Shown here: positions 32,653-42,500 of the stretch, piece after piece
Layout of the letters: the number at the start of each line of letters is the position of its first letter
How positions within the stretch are numbered: the stretch's first letter is position 1
NCBI GenBank assembly: GCA_021733985.1
Contig: JAIPJT010000003.1
Span: forward strand, 1 to 64,000
Direction: 5' to 3'
Source of the DNA: Victivallales bacterium
GTDB lineage: Bacteria > Verrucomicrobiota > Lentisphaeria > Victivallales > GWF2-38-69
DNA length: 64,000 bases
Notes under the pieces: generated by a model
Database searches by the model: none
The model's input: only the letters and a program-made list of their open reading frames with translations
Told to the model about the DNA's origin: nothing
Translations under genes and position numbers: made by a program

Positions 32653-33942
32653 CTACATTGTTTTAGGAAGATTGAATTTAGTAAAACTTTTTACTTTTGA
32701 TACAACAGTCAACCAGGTTCCCTTTTCCTTGTCAAGGTCTACAACAAAATAACGCTTTTCATCTTCTTTTCTGTCATAACCTATCTTGGTATTTTTGGGA
32801 ATATTGTTATGTTTGTCGATAATTGCATTCATAATCTTGCAGTTTTCGCCTATATTTACATTATCTATCAAAATGGAATTTTTAACAGTTGAGTAGCTGT
32901 GCACCTTTACAGAATTAAACAGCAGTGAGTCAATTACTGTACCGCCTGATAAAATACAGCCGTCGCAAACTACAGAATTAATTGCCTTTCCCACTCTCGG
33001 AGCTCCCTCGGCGCCTAATTCCTCATTATGAACAAATTTAGCCGGAGGTAGACTTGTGTTATAATTGTAAATAGGCCATTTTGAATTATACAGATCAAGA
33101 TGAGGACTTGTTTTTCTTAAATCCATATTCGCTTCAAAGTATGCCTTTAATCCCCCTACATCCTTCCAGTAAGGTTCCCCCTTCTGGCCTGATATTTCAT
33201 TATTATGGAAATTGTAGGCGAAAAGCCTCTTTGTGTCTACCAGGGAAGGAAGGATATTTTTTCCGAAATCGTGCTTGCTGTCTTTGTTTTCAGCATCTTC
33301 GTTCAGAAGGGTGATAAGATCTCCGGAATTAAACACGTAATTCCCCATTGAAACAAGAGCTTTTGTATCATCTCCGGGTATAGTTATCGGGTTATCCGGT
33401 TTTTCCTGGAACCCAATAATTCTCCATTCTTCATCAACCTGAATCACTCCGAACTCTTTTGCCTCTTCAACAGGCACAGGAAGTGCAGCAACAGAAACAA
33501 TTGCATTTTTACTTTCATGATATTTTGCCATCTGACTAATATCCATTCTGTAAATATGGTCTCCTCCAAAGATAGCTACGAGGTCCGGATTAAAATCTTC
33601 AATAAGATGTATATTCTGATAAATGGCATCTGCTGTTCCTGAATACCAGTGTCTGTCATCAGTCTGCATTTGAGCCGGAACTGGAATGACAAACTGGCTT
33701 TTACCGTGTACACTTGAAGAATTCCAGCCGTTGATTATATGTTCAGTTAGACTTTGCGACTTGAACTGAGTAAGTACAAAAATACTTTCAATACCACTGT
33801 TAATAAAATTGCTTAAAACAAAATCAATAATTCTAAATTTGCCGCCAAAAGGCACAGCCGGTTTTGCCCTCTGTTCGGTAAGTGGATAAAGTCTTGTTCC
33901 TTCGCCTCCTGCCAGAATCATTCCTAGAATCGATTTACGCAT
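32653..33942 (-). CDS. glgC: glucose-1-phosphate adenylyltransferase
   Basis: Makes ADP-glucose from glucose 1-phosphate and ATP, the committed step of bacterial glycogen synthesis. 429 residues, normal length. LAGGEGTRLYPLTEQRAKPA is the nucleotide-binding and activation region, GGDHIYRMD the catalytic loop, and GFQEKPDNP the sugar-phosphate-binding Lys region. The C-terminal left-handed beta helix is visible from about residue 300 (VVCDGCILSGGTVIDSLLF). With the debranching enzyme at 46.6 kb it indicates glycogen storage; glgA and glgB are not in the window. Confidence 0.95.
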   Translation of the reverse strand: MRKSILGMILAGGEGTRLYPLTEQRAKPAVPFGGKFRIIDFVLSNFINSGIESIFVLTQFKSQSLTEHIINGWNSSSVHGKSQFVIPVPAQMQTDDRHWYSGTADAIYQNIHLIEDFNPDLVAIFGGDHIYRMDISQMAKYHESKNAIVSVAALPVPVEEAKEFGVIQVDEEWRIIGFQEKPDNPITIPGDDTKALVSMGNYVFNSGDLITLLNEDAENKDSKHDFGKNILPSLVDTKRLFAYNFHNNEISGQKGEPYWKDVGGLKAYFEANMDLRKTSPHLDLYNSKWPIYNYNTSLPPAKFVHNEELGAEGAPRVGKAINSVVCDGCILSGGTVIDSLLFNSVKVHSYSTVKNSILIDNVNIGENCKIMNAIIDKHNNIPKNTKIGYDRKEDEKRYFVVDLDKEKGTWLTVVSKVKSFTKFNLPKTM

Positions 33943-34074
33943 TTAAAATCTCCTGTATTTATGTTTATATTAAAAAAAATGACAATAATCTTTTCCTCCT
34001 AATTCAAATATATAATAAAAACTGTACTATTTCAACTTTTATTATTTATTTAGAAACTCTAATATCTTTAAAAT

Positions 34075-35451
34075 CTAAACGTGGGTCAACGGCGCCATAC
34101 CAAGTGGATATACATTGAAGCCGATATTGTAAAGTTTTTTATGATCCAAAATATTTCTGCCGTCAAAGACAAATGCAGGCTTTTTCATTTTTTCAAATAG
34201 TTTCTTATAATCATAGTCCCTGAATTCATTCCATTCAGTCATTATAAGAATTGCATGAGCATTTTCGACCGCTGTATAAGGGGAACTGCAATAATCAATA
34301 TCTGCATCCAGGCCAGCTAAGTCAAACTTTGCATTTTCAATTGCTTTAGGGTCATAAATAGCAATTTCGGCTTTTTCTTCTGCCAGCAGTTCAGAAATAT
34401 AAATAGCGGGTGATTCCCGGGTATCGCCTGTATCGGCCTTAAATGCAAAACCGAATAGGGCAATCCTTTTTTCAGTTATGGAATTAAACATATTTACCAG
34501 GACTTTTTGAACAAATCTTCGTTCCTGGAATTCATTCATTAATACAACCTGCTCCCAGTATTTTGCAACTTCCGGAAGATTATAATATTCACAGAGATAA
34601 ACAAGATTTAAAATATCTTTTTTAAAGCATGAACCGCCGAATCCGACACTTGCATTCAAAAACTTTGACCCGATCCTCGAATCCATTCCGACTGCCTTGG
34701 AAACTTCTTTGATATTAGCATCTGTTTTCTCACAAAAAGCAGAAATACTGTTAATAGAAGAAATTCTTTGAGCAAGCATAGCATTTGCAACAAGCTTTGA
34801 AAGCTCGCTGCTCCATACATTAGTTGTAACAATCTTTTCTCTTGGCACCCAAGATGCATACAAGTCGACAATCTTCTGTATCGCCTTCTCTCCCTCCGGG
34901 GTTCCCATTCCGCCAATTAAAACCCTGTCCGGATCTTGCAGGTCTTTAACGGCAGTGCCTTCAGCCAGAAATTCAGGATTCGAAAGAACCTCAAACTTCA
35001 AGCCTTTTTGGTTAGAGCTTAATATTCTATGCATTGCTTCGGCCGTTCTTACCGGCAGTGTGCTTTTTTCGACAACAATTTTATCGCTTTCAGCCTGCTC
35101 AACAATGTTTCTGGCTGTTTTTTCCCAGAATTGGAGATTGGAAGCTTTGCCGGCTCCCGTTCCAAATGTTTTTGTCGGCGTATTCACACTTACAAAAATA
35201 ATTGAAGCTTCTTTTATTGCTGAATTAACGTCTGTTGTAAAAAACAAATTGCGCCCTCTGGCGCGTTTTACAACTTCTAAAAGTCCCGGTTCGTAAATAG
35301 GTAATTCATCAGTCTGCCAGCTGTTAATTTTTTCTTCATTTATATCTGCAATTATAATTTTATAGTCATGGCATTTATCTGCAATTACTGCCATAGTCGG
35401 GCCGCCGACATACCCTGCTCCGATACAGAGTACAGTTTTTTCAGAAGGCAT
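34075..35451 (-). CDS. ugd: UDP-glucose 6-dehydrogenase, eukaryotic type
   Basis: Oxidises UDP-glucose to UDP-glucuronate using two NAD+, for polysaccharide synthesis. The 458 residues follow the animal/plant UGDH pattern rather than the usual shorter bacterial one: CIGAGYVGGPTMAVIA at the start, LPIYEPGLLEVV, NTPTKTFGTGAGKASNLQFW, and GFGGSCFKKDILNLVYLCEY with catalytic Cys at residue 275. FGFAFKADTGDTRESPAIYI is the C-terminal signature. Sequence as remembered for human UGDH matches many of these stretches closely. It is a single gene upstream of glgC on the same strand, and both use glucose 1-phosphate-derived sugar nucleotides. Confidence 0.93.
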   Translation of the reverse strand: MPSEKTVLCIGAGYVGGPTMAVIADKCHDYKIIIADINEEKINSWQTDELPIYEPGLLEVVKRARGRNLFFTTDVNSAIKEASIIFVSVNTPTKTFGTGAGKASNLQFWEKTARNIVEQAESDKIVVEKSTLPVRTAEAMHRILSSNQKGLKFEVLSNPEFLAEGTAVKDLQDPDRVLIGGMGTPEGEKAIQKIVDLYASWVPREKIVTTNVWSSELSKLVANAMLAQRISSINSISAFCEKTDANIKEVSKAVGMDSRIGSKFLNASVGFGGSCFKKDILNLVYLCEYYNLPEVAKYWEQVVLMNEFQERRFVQKVLVNMFNSITEKRIALFGFAFKADTGDTRESPAIYISELLAEEKAEIAIYDPKAIENAKFDLAGLDADIDYCSSPYTAVENAHAILIMTEWNEFRDYDYKKLFEKMKKPAFVFDGRNILDHKKLYNIGFNVYPLGMAPLTHV

Positions 35452-35670
35452 TATATTATCTCCTTTTGCGGTTTATGAAAAATAATGGAATTTTGGATTG
35501 AGTGTTTAAATATTTATATATTAGAATAATAATTTCACATAACCATATTAATGCTGTTTACGGCAAAATCCATAAAATTTCCCAATTTTTTTTGAACAGT
35601 ATTATAAATAGTCATATTTTATACATAAATTATATAAGATTTAAAAATTAAATTAAAAAAAGCAGAATAC

Positions 35671-36465
35671 ATGCCAGAAATAAAACATAAAAACATTGAC
35701 AGACTTGTTGAGATTTTAAGACATTTAAGGTCTCCGGAAGGATGTCCATGGGATAGAAAACAGTCTCATGAATCCTTGAAGCCCCTTATGATAGATGAAG
35801 CAGCGGAACTTCTTGACGCTATCGATAATCATGATGCTGCTAATTTAAAAGAGGAGCTTGGCGACCTTCTTATGCATATTGTCTTTCATTCACTGATAGC
35901 GGAAGAAAATAATGAGTTTGATTTTGATGATGTAGCCGCCGAGGTTTCTGAAAAAATGTTGAGGCGGCATCCACATATTTTCAGTGATCACCATAAGCCT
36001 GATACTGCTGAAGAGGTAGTTTCACTTTGGAAAGAAATAAAAGCAGAAGAAAACAAGGATAAAAAGAGAAAAACGGAGTTTGACAGAATACCTGCAAATC
36101 TTCCGCCATTAAAAAGAGCTGAGAAAGTTCAGAAAAAAGCCGCGGAATTAGGTTTTGACTGGAGAAATATTGATGAAGTAATTGATAAACTTGAAGAAGA
36201 AATAGCCGAACTTAAAGAAGCACTTGCCAAAAATAACAATAAAGAAGTTGAAGATGAGTTAGGAGATGTTCTTTTTTCTGTAGTCAATATATGTAGATTC
36301 AGACAAAAAACAGAAGCAGATGAGATTTTGCATAAAACAATTGACAAATTTATCAGGCGATTCAAGTATATAGAAGAAGAAATAGCCGGGCAGTATAAAA
36401 AATTTCATGATTATGATATAGAACAACTGGAAGAAATATGGCAGAAAGCAAAAAAGAATGTATAA
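35671..36465 (+). CDS. mazG: nucleoside triphosphate pyrophosphohydrolase MazG
   Basis: Hydrolyses NTPs and dNTPs to monophosphates; house-cleaning role. 264 residues with two tandem MazG domains. The first has CPWDRKQSHESLKPLMIDEA and EELGDLLMHIVFHS (E-x-x-D metal site); the second has AAELGFDWRNIDEV and EDELGDVLFSVVNI. Both E-E/D pairs look intact. It is separated from ugd by a divergent gap and followed by cimA on the same strand after 66 bases. Confidence 0.92.
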   Translation: MPEIKHKNIDRLVEILRHLRSPEGCPWDRKQSHESLKPLMIDEAAELLDAIDNHDAANLKEELGDLLMHIVFHSLIAEENNEFDFDDVAAEVSEKMLRRHPHIFSDHHKPDTAEEVVSLWKEIKAEENKDKKRKTEFDRIPANLPPLKRAEKVQKKAAELGFDWRNIDEVIDKLEEEIAELKEALAKNNNKEVEDELGDVLFSVVNICRFRQKTEADEILHKTIDKFIRRFKYIEEEIAGQYKKFHDYDIEQLEEIWQKAKKNV

Positions 36466-36531
36466 TTAATTGTTCCCTTTCGGGATGATTTTAAAGCAAC
36501 CAGCAAAAAATTAAAATATCAGGAAAAAAAT

Positions 36532-38130
36532 ATGAATAACGGAAATTTTATAAAGATATATGATACAACATTAAGGGACGGTTCACAGGCTGCAGGAGTT
36601 AATTTTTCAAAAATAGACAAAGTTAGGATTGCAGACATTCTGGATGATTTTGGAGTTTCATATATTGAAGGAGGTTGGCCGGGGTCAAACCCGAAGGATA
36701 TTTCATTTTTTGAAGCCGTTAAACGGAAGAAATTCAAACACGCAAAAATTGCAGCTTTCGGCAGTACAAGAAGGCATTCAAACAGAGTAGAAAATGATGA
36801 TAATATCGTTAAACTGCTCGAGTCAGAGGCCCCTGTAATAACGATTTTCGGCAAATCCTGGGAACTTCACAGTAGGGAGGTCCTTAAAATTACCCCTGAT
36901 CAGAACCTGGAAATTATAGCGGATTCATGCAGATATCTGGCAGACAAGAAAAGGGAGGTTATTTTTGATGCAGAACATTTTTTTGACGGTTATAAAGACA
37001 ATCCTGAATATGCATTGCAGGTTTTGAAAACAGCTGCAGCCAACGGTGCTTCTTCGATAGTTCTCTGTGACACAAACGGCGGAATTATAACTTCTGAAAT
37101 AACCGCTATATGCAAAAAAGTTGTCGCTATGCTTCCACAGGATATATGCGTAGGAATACACTGCCATAACGATTCAGGCCTTGCCGTGGCTAATTCACTG
37201 GCGGCAGTGGAAACAGGCATAACACATATACAGGGAACAGTAAACGGTTTTGGAGAAAGATGCGGAAACGCTGATTTATGTTCAATAATCCCTACTTTAG
37301 AATTGAAAATGGGAAAAAAATGCCTTCTTGAAGACAACCTTAAAAAGCTTAAAAGTTTAAATTTGGCAATAAACGAAACAGCCAATATTAATGCTAACCC
37401 GAATCTGCCCTTTGTCGGTAGCAGTGCTTTTGCGCATAAAGGCGGTATGCATGTTAACGCTGTCAATAAAAATCCTGCGACTTTTGAGCATATCCCCCCT
37501 GAAACAGTCGGCAACAAACGAAGGATACTTGTTTCGGATCTATCCGGTAAAACAAACATTTTAATGAAGGCTGCAGAGCATAATATTGAAAACCTCACAG
37601 ACAGTGATATTAAGGAAATTCTTTCAGAGCTGAAAAAGGTTGAAGACAGCGGATATGAATTTGAATCCGCCAATGCTTCCTTCACGTTATTCGTAAAAAA
37701 AGTAATGAAAACTTATGAACCTTTTTTTCAGCTTGAAGGGTATAGAGTCATCGTAGAAAAGAGAGGCCACAATGAACCGCCTCTTTCTGAAGCAACTGTA
37801 AAAGTAAGCGTCGGCGGGAAACAGGAACTTACCGCAGCGGAAGGGGACGGACCTGTCAATGCACTTGATAAAGCGTTTAGAAAATCATTAAGCAAGTTTT
37901 ATCCGCAAATCAACGATTTTTACCTTATTGATTATAAAGTTAGAATTTTTCAGGGCGCGGAAGGCACTGCAGCTAAAACAAGGGTTCTTATTGAATCCGG
38001 GAATACTAAAGAAAGCTGGGTTACTGTAGGTGTAAGTGAAAACATAATTGAAGCCTCCTGGGAAGCGCTTGTTGATTCTGTTGAATATGCTCTTTTGTTA
38101 AAAAATTCAAAAAACAATCAGGCAAAATGA
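36532..38130 (+). CDS. cimA: (R)-citramalate synthase
   Basis: Condenses pyruvate and acetyl-CoA to citramalate, the threonine-independent entry into isoleucine synthesis. 532 residues: TIM-barrel N-terminus with YDTTLRDGSQAAGVNFS and YIEGGWPGSNPKD, GIHCHNDSGLAVANS with the metal His pair, and GTVNGFGERCGNADL; the C-terminal regulatory domain (from about 400) contains ATVKVSVGGKQELTAAEGDG. These motifs separate it from leuA and homocitrate synthases. It complements ilvC in the same window, and its acetyl-CoA and pyruvate substrates meet at the nifJ reaction. Confidence 0.93.
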   Translation: MNNGNFIKIYDTTLRDGSQAAGVNFSKIDKVRIADILDDFGVSYIEGGWPGSNPKDISFFEAVKRKKFKHAKIAAFGSTRRHSNRVENDDNIVKLLESEAPVITIFGKSWELHSREVLKITPDQNLEIIADSCRYLADKKREVIFDAEHFFDGYKDNPEYALQVLKTAAANGASSIVLCDTNGGIITSEITAICKKVVAMLPQDICVGIHCHNDSGLAVANSLAAVETGITHIQGTVNGFGERCGNADLCSIIPTLELKMGKKCLLEDNLKKLKSLNLAINETANINANPNLPFVGSSAFAHKGGMHVNAVNKNPATFEHIPPETVGNKRRILVSDLSGKTNILMKAAEHNIENLTDSDIKEILSELKKVEDSGYEFESANASFTLFVKKVMKTYEPFFQLEGYRVIVEKRGHNEPPLSEATVKVSVGGKQELTAAEGDGPVNALDKAFRKSLSKFYPQINDFYLIDYKVRIFQGAEGTAAKTRVLIESGNTKESWVTVGVSENIIEASWEALVDSVEYALLLKNSKNNQAK

Positions 38131-38158
38131 TAAATATTTGAGCCGGGAATAAAAACTG

Positions 38159-38542
38159 ATGTGTATTGCTCTAAAAAGAACTTTAGTAATTGGACTTTGC
38201 ACAGGTTTTCTTTATACGACTTATCCGGTTCCAAGAGCAAAAGCGATGGATCCGGCCACCATTGCTATACTGGCTCCTATAGTTCTGCCTTATGCTAAGG
38301 CTGCTGCAGCATATGCAATTAAGGGGACTGTAAGATCTGCTCCCGGTCTCCTTAATGCAGGTATGGAAGTTTTAAATATCTTACGCCTTCCGCTCGGAGT
38401 ACTTCAGGTATTCTTAGGATGGCCTTTCGGTCTTATGGGTACAGGATTTCATAATATTGTACGGGGCTTTGCCGCTCCGTTTTTATTTATAAAGGAAATA
38501 CTGTCTATGCCTTTGTATTTTTTCGGATTTTCAAAACCATAA
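38159..38542 (+). CDS. hypothetical hydrophobic exported protein
   Basis: A 127-residue protein of unknown function. The N-terminus MCIALKRTLVIGLCTGFLYT and a following AKAMDP look like a signal peptide with possible cleavage after AKA. The mature part is small, Ala/Gly/Pro-rich and hydrophobic (ATIAILAPIVLPYAKAAAAY, LGWPFGLMGTGFHNIVRGF) without charged catalytic residues. It starts 28 bases after cimA. A hairpin follows its stop. A membrane-associated or surface role is possible. Confidence 0.55.
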   Translation: MCIALKRTLVIGLCTGFLYTTYPVPRAKAMDPATIAILAPIVLPYAKAAAAYAIKGTVRSAPGLLNAGMEVLNILRLPLGVLQVFLGWPFGLMGTGFHNIVRGFAAPFLFIKEILSMPLYFFGFSKP

Positions 38543-38646
38543 TAAATGAAGCAATGCCGTTGAATTAAAACAAAATTATTGATTTTGCTTAGTCTACGGA
38601 ACCATCTGTCTTCGCTTGAAGCTACGCCTAGACAGCGGAGGACTGG

Positions 38647-38683
38647 TTCCCTCCACCACGAATTCTGTATTTTGTGGAGGGAA
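38647..38683. terminator. strong hairpin, possible terminator
   Basis: TTCCCTCCAC and GTGGAGGGAA form a perfect 10-bp stem with a 17-base loop. GAATCAATCCTTTGATTC directly after forms a second small stem. No long T-run, so it may be an RNA-stability or repeat structure instead. Confidence 0.5.
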
Positions 38684-38743
38684 TCAATCCTTTGATTCCG
38701 AAAGCATAATCCTTAATTCAATGACATTGATAAATAAACAGCA

Positions 38744-39181
38744 ATGAATTTTGACAGTGATGAAAACTTTTATCGACGTATCGTTAACCGTAAAAGGAAA
38801 AAGTTCCGGAAAATGGAATATATCCTGAAGGAATGGTACGGCTATGAAAAAGGGGCTTCAGAGTTGCCTCAGTATTTGCCCAAAGAAGAGAAAATTCAGG
38901 ATGTAGTTGATAAAATAATAAACAAAAATATGGGGCCGAAAGAAAAAAAATTTATGGAGCTGAAAAAGGAATGGGGGAAATTAATGGGGACACAGATTGA
39001 AAGAATATCCTCTCCTGTTAGCCTAAAAAATAACATCCTGACCATAGAAGTTGAAAACAGTGCATGGCTTATGGAATTAAAAAATTTTCACGGGCGACTG
39101 ATTGAAAAGAAAATTAAAAATTTCAGCGGGAAAAATTTTTGTTATAAGATTATTTACGTTTTAAAAGGGTATAAAAAATAA
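38744..39181 (+). CDS. DUF721 / DciA-like protein
   Basis: A 145-residue protein whose C-terminal half (about 70-140) matches the DUF721 domain: KKEWGKLMGTQIERISSPVS, then NNILTIEVENSAWLMELKNF. DciA-type members load the replicative helicase DnaB in bacteria without DnaC. The N-terminal 60 residues are basic and poorly conserved (NRKRKKFRKMEYILKEWYGY). It has no replication neighbours here, so helicase loading is a family-based inference. Confidence 0.75.
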   Translation: MNFDSDENFYRRIVNRKRKKFRKMEYILKEWYGYEKGASELPQYLPKEEKIQDVVDKIINKNMGPKEKKFMELKKEWGKLMGTQIERISSPVSLKNNILTIEVENSAWLMELKNFHGRLIEKKIKNFSGKNFCYKIIYVLKGYKK

Positions 39182-39512
39182 TTAGATTTTGCAGGAAAGA
39201 CTGTTTAAGGCAGCTGAAGGACTTTATAGCGGTAAATATTTATCTACCTGATTTTTTTATAAGTTCAAATTATAACAGGATATTCAGCCTCTAAATAATG
39301 CATTTCTGCAGAAAATTCACTATTTTCTGAGTAGTTTATTTTGCAGTAGCATAAAAACCTTTGGGTAGCGGTATTGAAAATTATATAAATCTGTTATATA
39401 CTTATATTCCACGGCTAATATTATTTTTAATATCGGGTTACAGTATAACATTATAAAAAACTGAACATAAGTACTTTAATTCTCGAATATAAACTTTATT
39501 TAGGAGGAAAAA
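39182..39512. other. intergenic stretch upstream of nifJ
   Basis: No gene or clear structure seen apart from a good ribosome-binding site (AGGAGG at 39502) for nifJ. AT-rich; presumably holds the nifJ promoter. Confidence 0.5.
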
Positions 39513-42500
39513 ATGGCTAAAAAAGTTACTATCAATGGTAACACTGCAGCATCGCATGCAGCGTACGCATTTAGCGAAGTTGCCTCAATTTACCCAATCA
39601 CACCGTCTTCTGATATGGGTGAATATGTTGACGCATGGGCAGCCCAGGGACGTAAGAACATTTTCGGTACTAAAATCGAAGTTACTGAAATGCAGTCTGA
39701 AGCTGGAGCTGCAGGAGCAGTTCACGGTTCTTTAAGTGCAGGATCGCTTACTACCACATTTACTGCTTCACAGGGACTTCTTCTAATGATTCCCAACATG
39801 CATAAAATCGCCGGTGAAATGCTTCCGACCGTTTTTCATGTTTCCGCCCGCTCGCTGGCATGCCAGTCATTATCTATTTTCGGTGACCACTCTGATGTAA
39901 TGAGCTGCCGTAATACAGGGTTTGCCATGATGGCTGCAGGCTCTATACAGGAAGAAATGGATCTTGCTACAGTCTCTCATTTGGCTACTTTGAAAGCTCA
40001 GATCCCGTTCCTTTCATTCTTTGACGGTTTTAGAACCTCACATGAAATTCAGAAAGTCGAAGAAATTGATTATGCTACAATGAAAGAGCTCTGCGACATG
40101 GAATATGTAGAGCGTTTCCGTAAAAGAGCAATGCGTCCTGAAGACCCTATAGTAAAGGTTGCGGCACAGAATCCTGATGTTTACTTCCAGGGTAGAGAAA
40201 CGGTCAACAAATACTATGATGCAGTACCGGAAATCGTACAGGAATATATGGATAAACTCGCGGCTAAGATTGGCCGTCAGTACCATCTTTTTGATTATGT
40301 AGGAGCACCGGATGCAGAAAAAGTTATAATCGCAATGGGTTCTTCATGTGATACAATAGAAGAAACTGTTAATTACCTGACTGCACGCGGAGAAAAAGTA
40401 GGAGCCATCAAGGTTAGACTTTACAGACCGTTCTCAGCAAAAGCTTTTCTTGATTCTCTTCCATCAACCGTTAAAAAAATTGCAGTGCTTGACAGAACTA
40501 AAGAGCCGGGTGCGCTTGGTGAACCGCTTTACATGGATGTTGCTACTGTACTTGCAGGAAAAGATATTAAAGTTATCGGCGGACGCTACGGCCTTTCAAG
40601 TAAGGAATTTACTCCTTCAATGGTTAAAGCTGTTTATGATCATCTTGAAGGAGAGGCTTTCCACAGCTTTACAGTTGGTATCGAAGATGATGTTACAAAT
40701 CTTTCAATCCCGGTCAATGAGCATATTAATACAGAGCCTGAAGGCGTAATGGGATGTATGTTCTGGGGACTTGGCTCTGACGGAACAGTAGGAGCAAACA
40801 AAAACTCAATTAAAATTATCGGTGACAATACAGATATGAACGCCCAGGGTTACTTTGTTTATGACTCAAAGAAATCTTATGGCATCACTGTTTCCCACCT
40901 GCGCTTCGGCAAATGCAGAATACAAAGTCCGTATCAGGTTAAAAACCCGGAATTTGTCGCCTGCCATAATGCTTCTTATATTGGACGTTATGATATGCTG
41001 TCCGGTATTAAAGAAGGCGGAATCTTCCTGCTCAATTCAGAATTTGACAGCTCTGAAGTATTTAATCATCTTACCAGAGATATGCAGGAAACCATAATAA
41101 ACAAAAACATTAAATTTTACAATATTGATGCTTTAAAAATCTCTGAAGAAGCAGGGTTAGGCGCTCGTATTAACACTGTGATGATGGCTGCATTCTTTAA
41201 AATTTCAGGTGTTCTCCCTGAAAAAGAAGCTATTGAGCTTATGAAAAATGCCATTAAGAAAGAGTACAGCAGGAAAGGTGAAGATATTGTAAAAATGAAC
41301 TGGGACTGCATTGACAAAGCGGCTGCCGCACTTCAGCAGATTGATGTCCCTGATTCAATTACAGAATCATATGAATTTAAACCAATGATTTCCGATGACG
41401 CTGATGACTTTGCAAAAGAAGTTATCAAACCGACACTTCATCTTGAGGGCGACTCAATACCTGTATCAAAGATGTCTTTTGACGGAACACTGCCTACAGC
41501 AACCTCAAAACTTGAAAAACGCTGTATCGGCCCGAGAATACCAAGGTGGCTTCCTGAAAACTGTATACAGTGTAATCAGTGTGTAAATTCCTGTCCTCAT
41601 GCAGTAATAAGAGCCAAACAGATTGCTCCGGCATATCTTGAAGGCGCTCCTGAAGCATTCAAAACTCTTAAATCAAAAACTAAAAACGATAAAGAATTGC
41701 AGTATAGACTTCAGATTTATGTAGAAGACTGTACAGGGTGCGGTGTCTGCGTTGAAACATGTCCGGCTAAAAAGAAAGCACTCGAATTCAGTACTCTTGA
41801 AAAAGAGCGCGAAGCAGGCGAAATAGAAAACTACAGATACTTTGAAAAGCTTCCTGAAAACGTCCTGGACGGTGTTTCTGATACCACACTTAAAGGCGCA
41901 ATGTTCAAACAGCCTCTTTTCGAGTTTTCAGGTGCATGCGCAGGTTGCGGAGAAACTCCATATGTAAGAATGGTTACTCAGCTGTTTGGAAACAGAATGT
42001 TAGCTGCCAACGCTACAGGCTGTTCCTCAATCTATGGCGGTACTTTCCCGACTGTACCATACTGTAAAGACTCAAAAGGCTACGGCCCGGCCTGGGGCAA
42101 CTCGCTTTTTGAAGACAATGCTGAATATGCGTTTGGTATGCGTCTGGCGGTAGACAGTAACAGAGAACAGCTTAAAATGAATGTTGAAAAACTGCTTTCA
42201 GAAGGCTTAAAAAATAAAGAACTGCAGGCTGCCCTCGAAAAATGTCTCAGCATTTGGGACAAAACGGATGATGAAGCTGTGGATGCACAGGAGGCAGCTA
42301 AAATAGAAATAAATAAAGCAGTTAAAACCTGTAAGTGTGAGTGTAAAGAAGTTCTATTAAAAGTTGCTGAACTTCAGGATTACTTCATTGATAAGAGTGT
42401 CTGGGCTATCGGCGGTGACGGCTGGGCAAACGATATTGGATACGGCGGCCTTGATCATGTAGTTGCTTCCGGCAAAGATGTTAATCTTCTTGTGCTTGAC

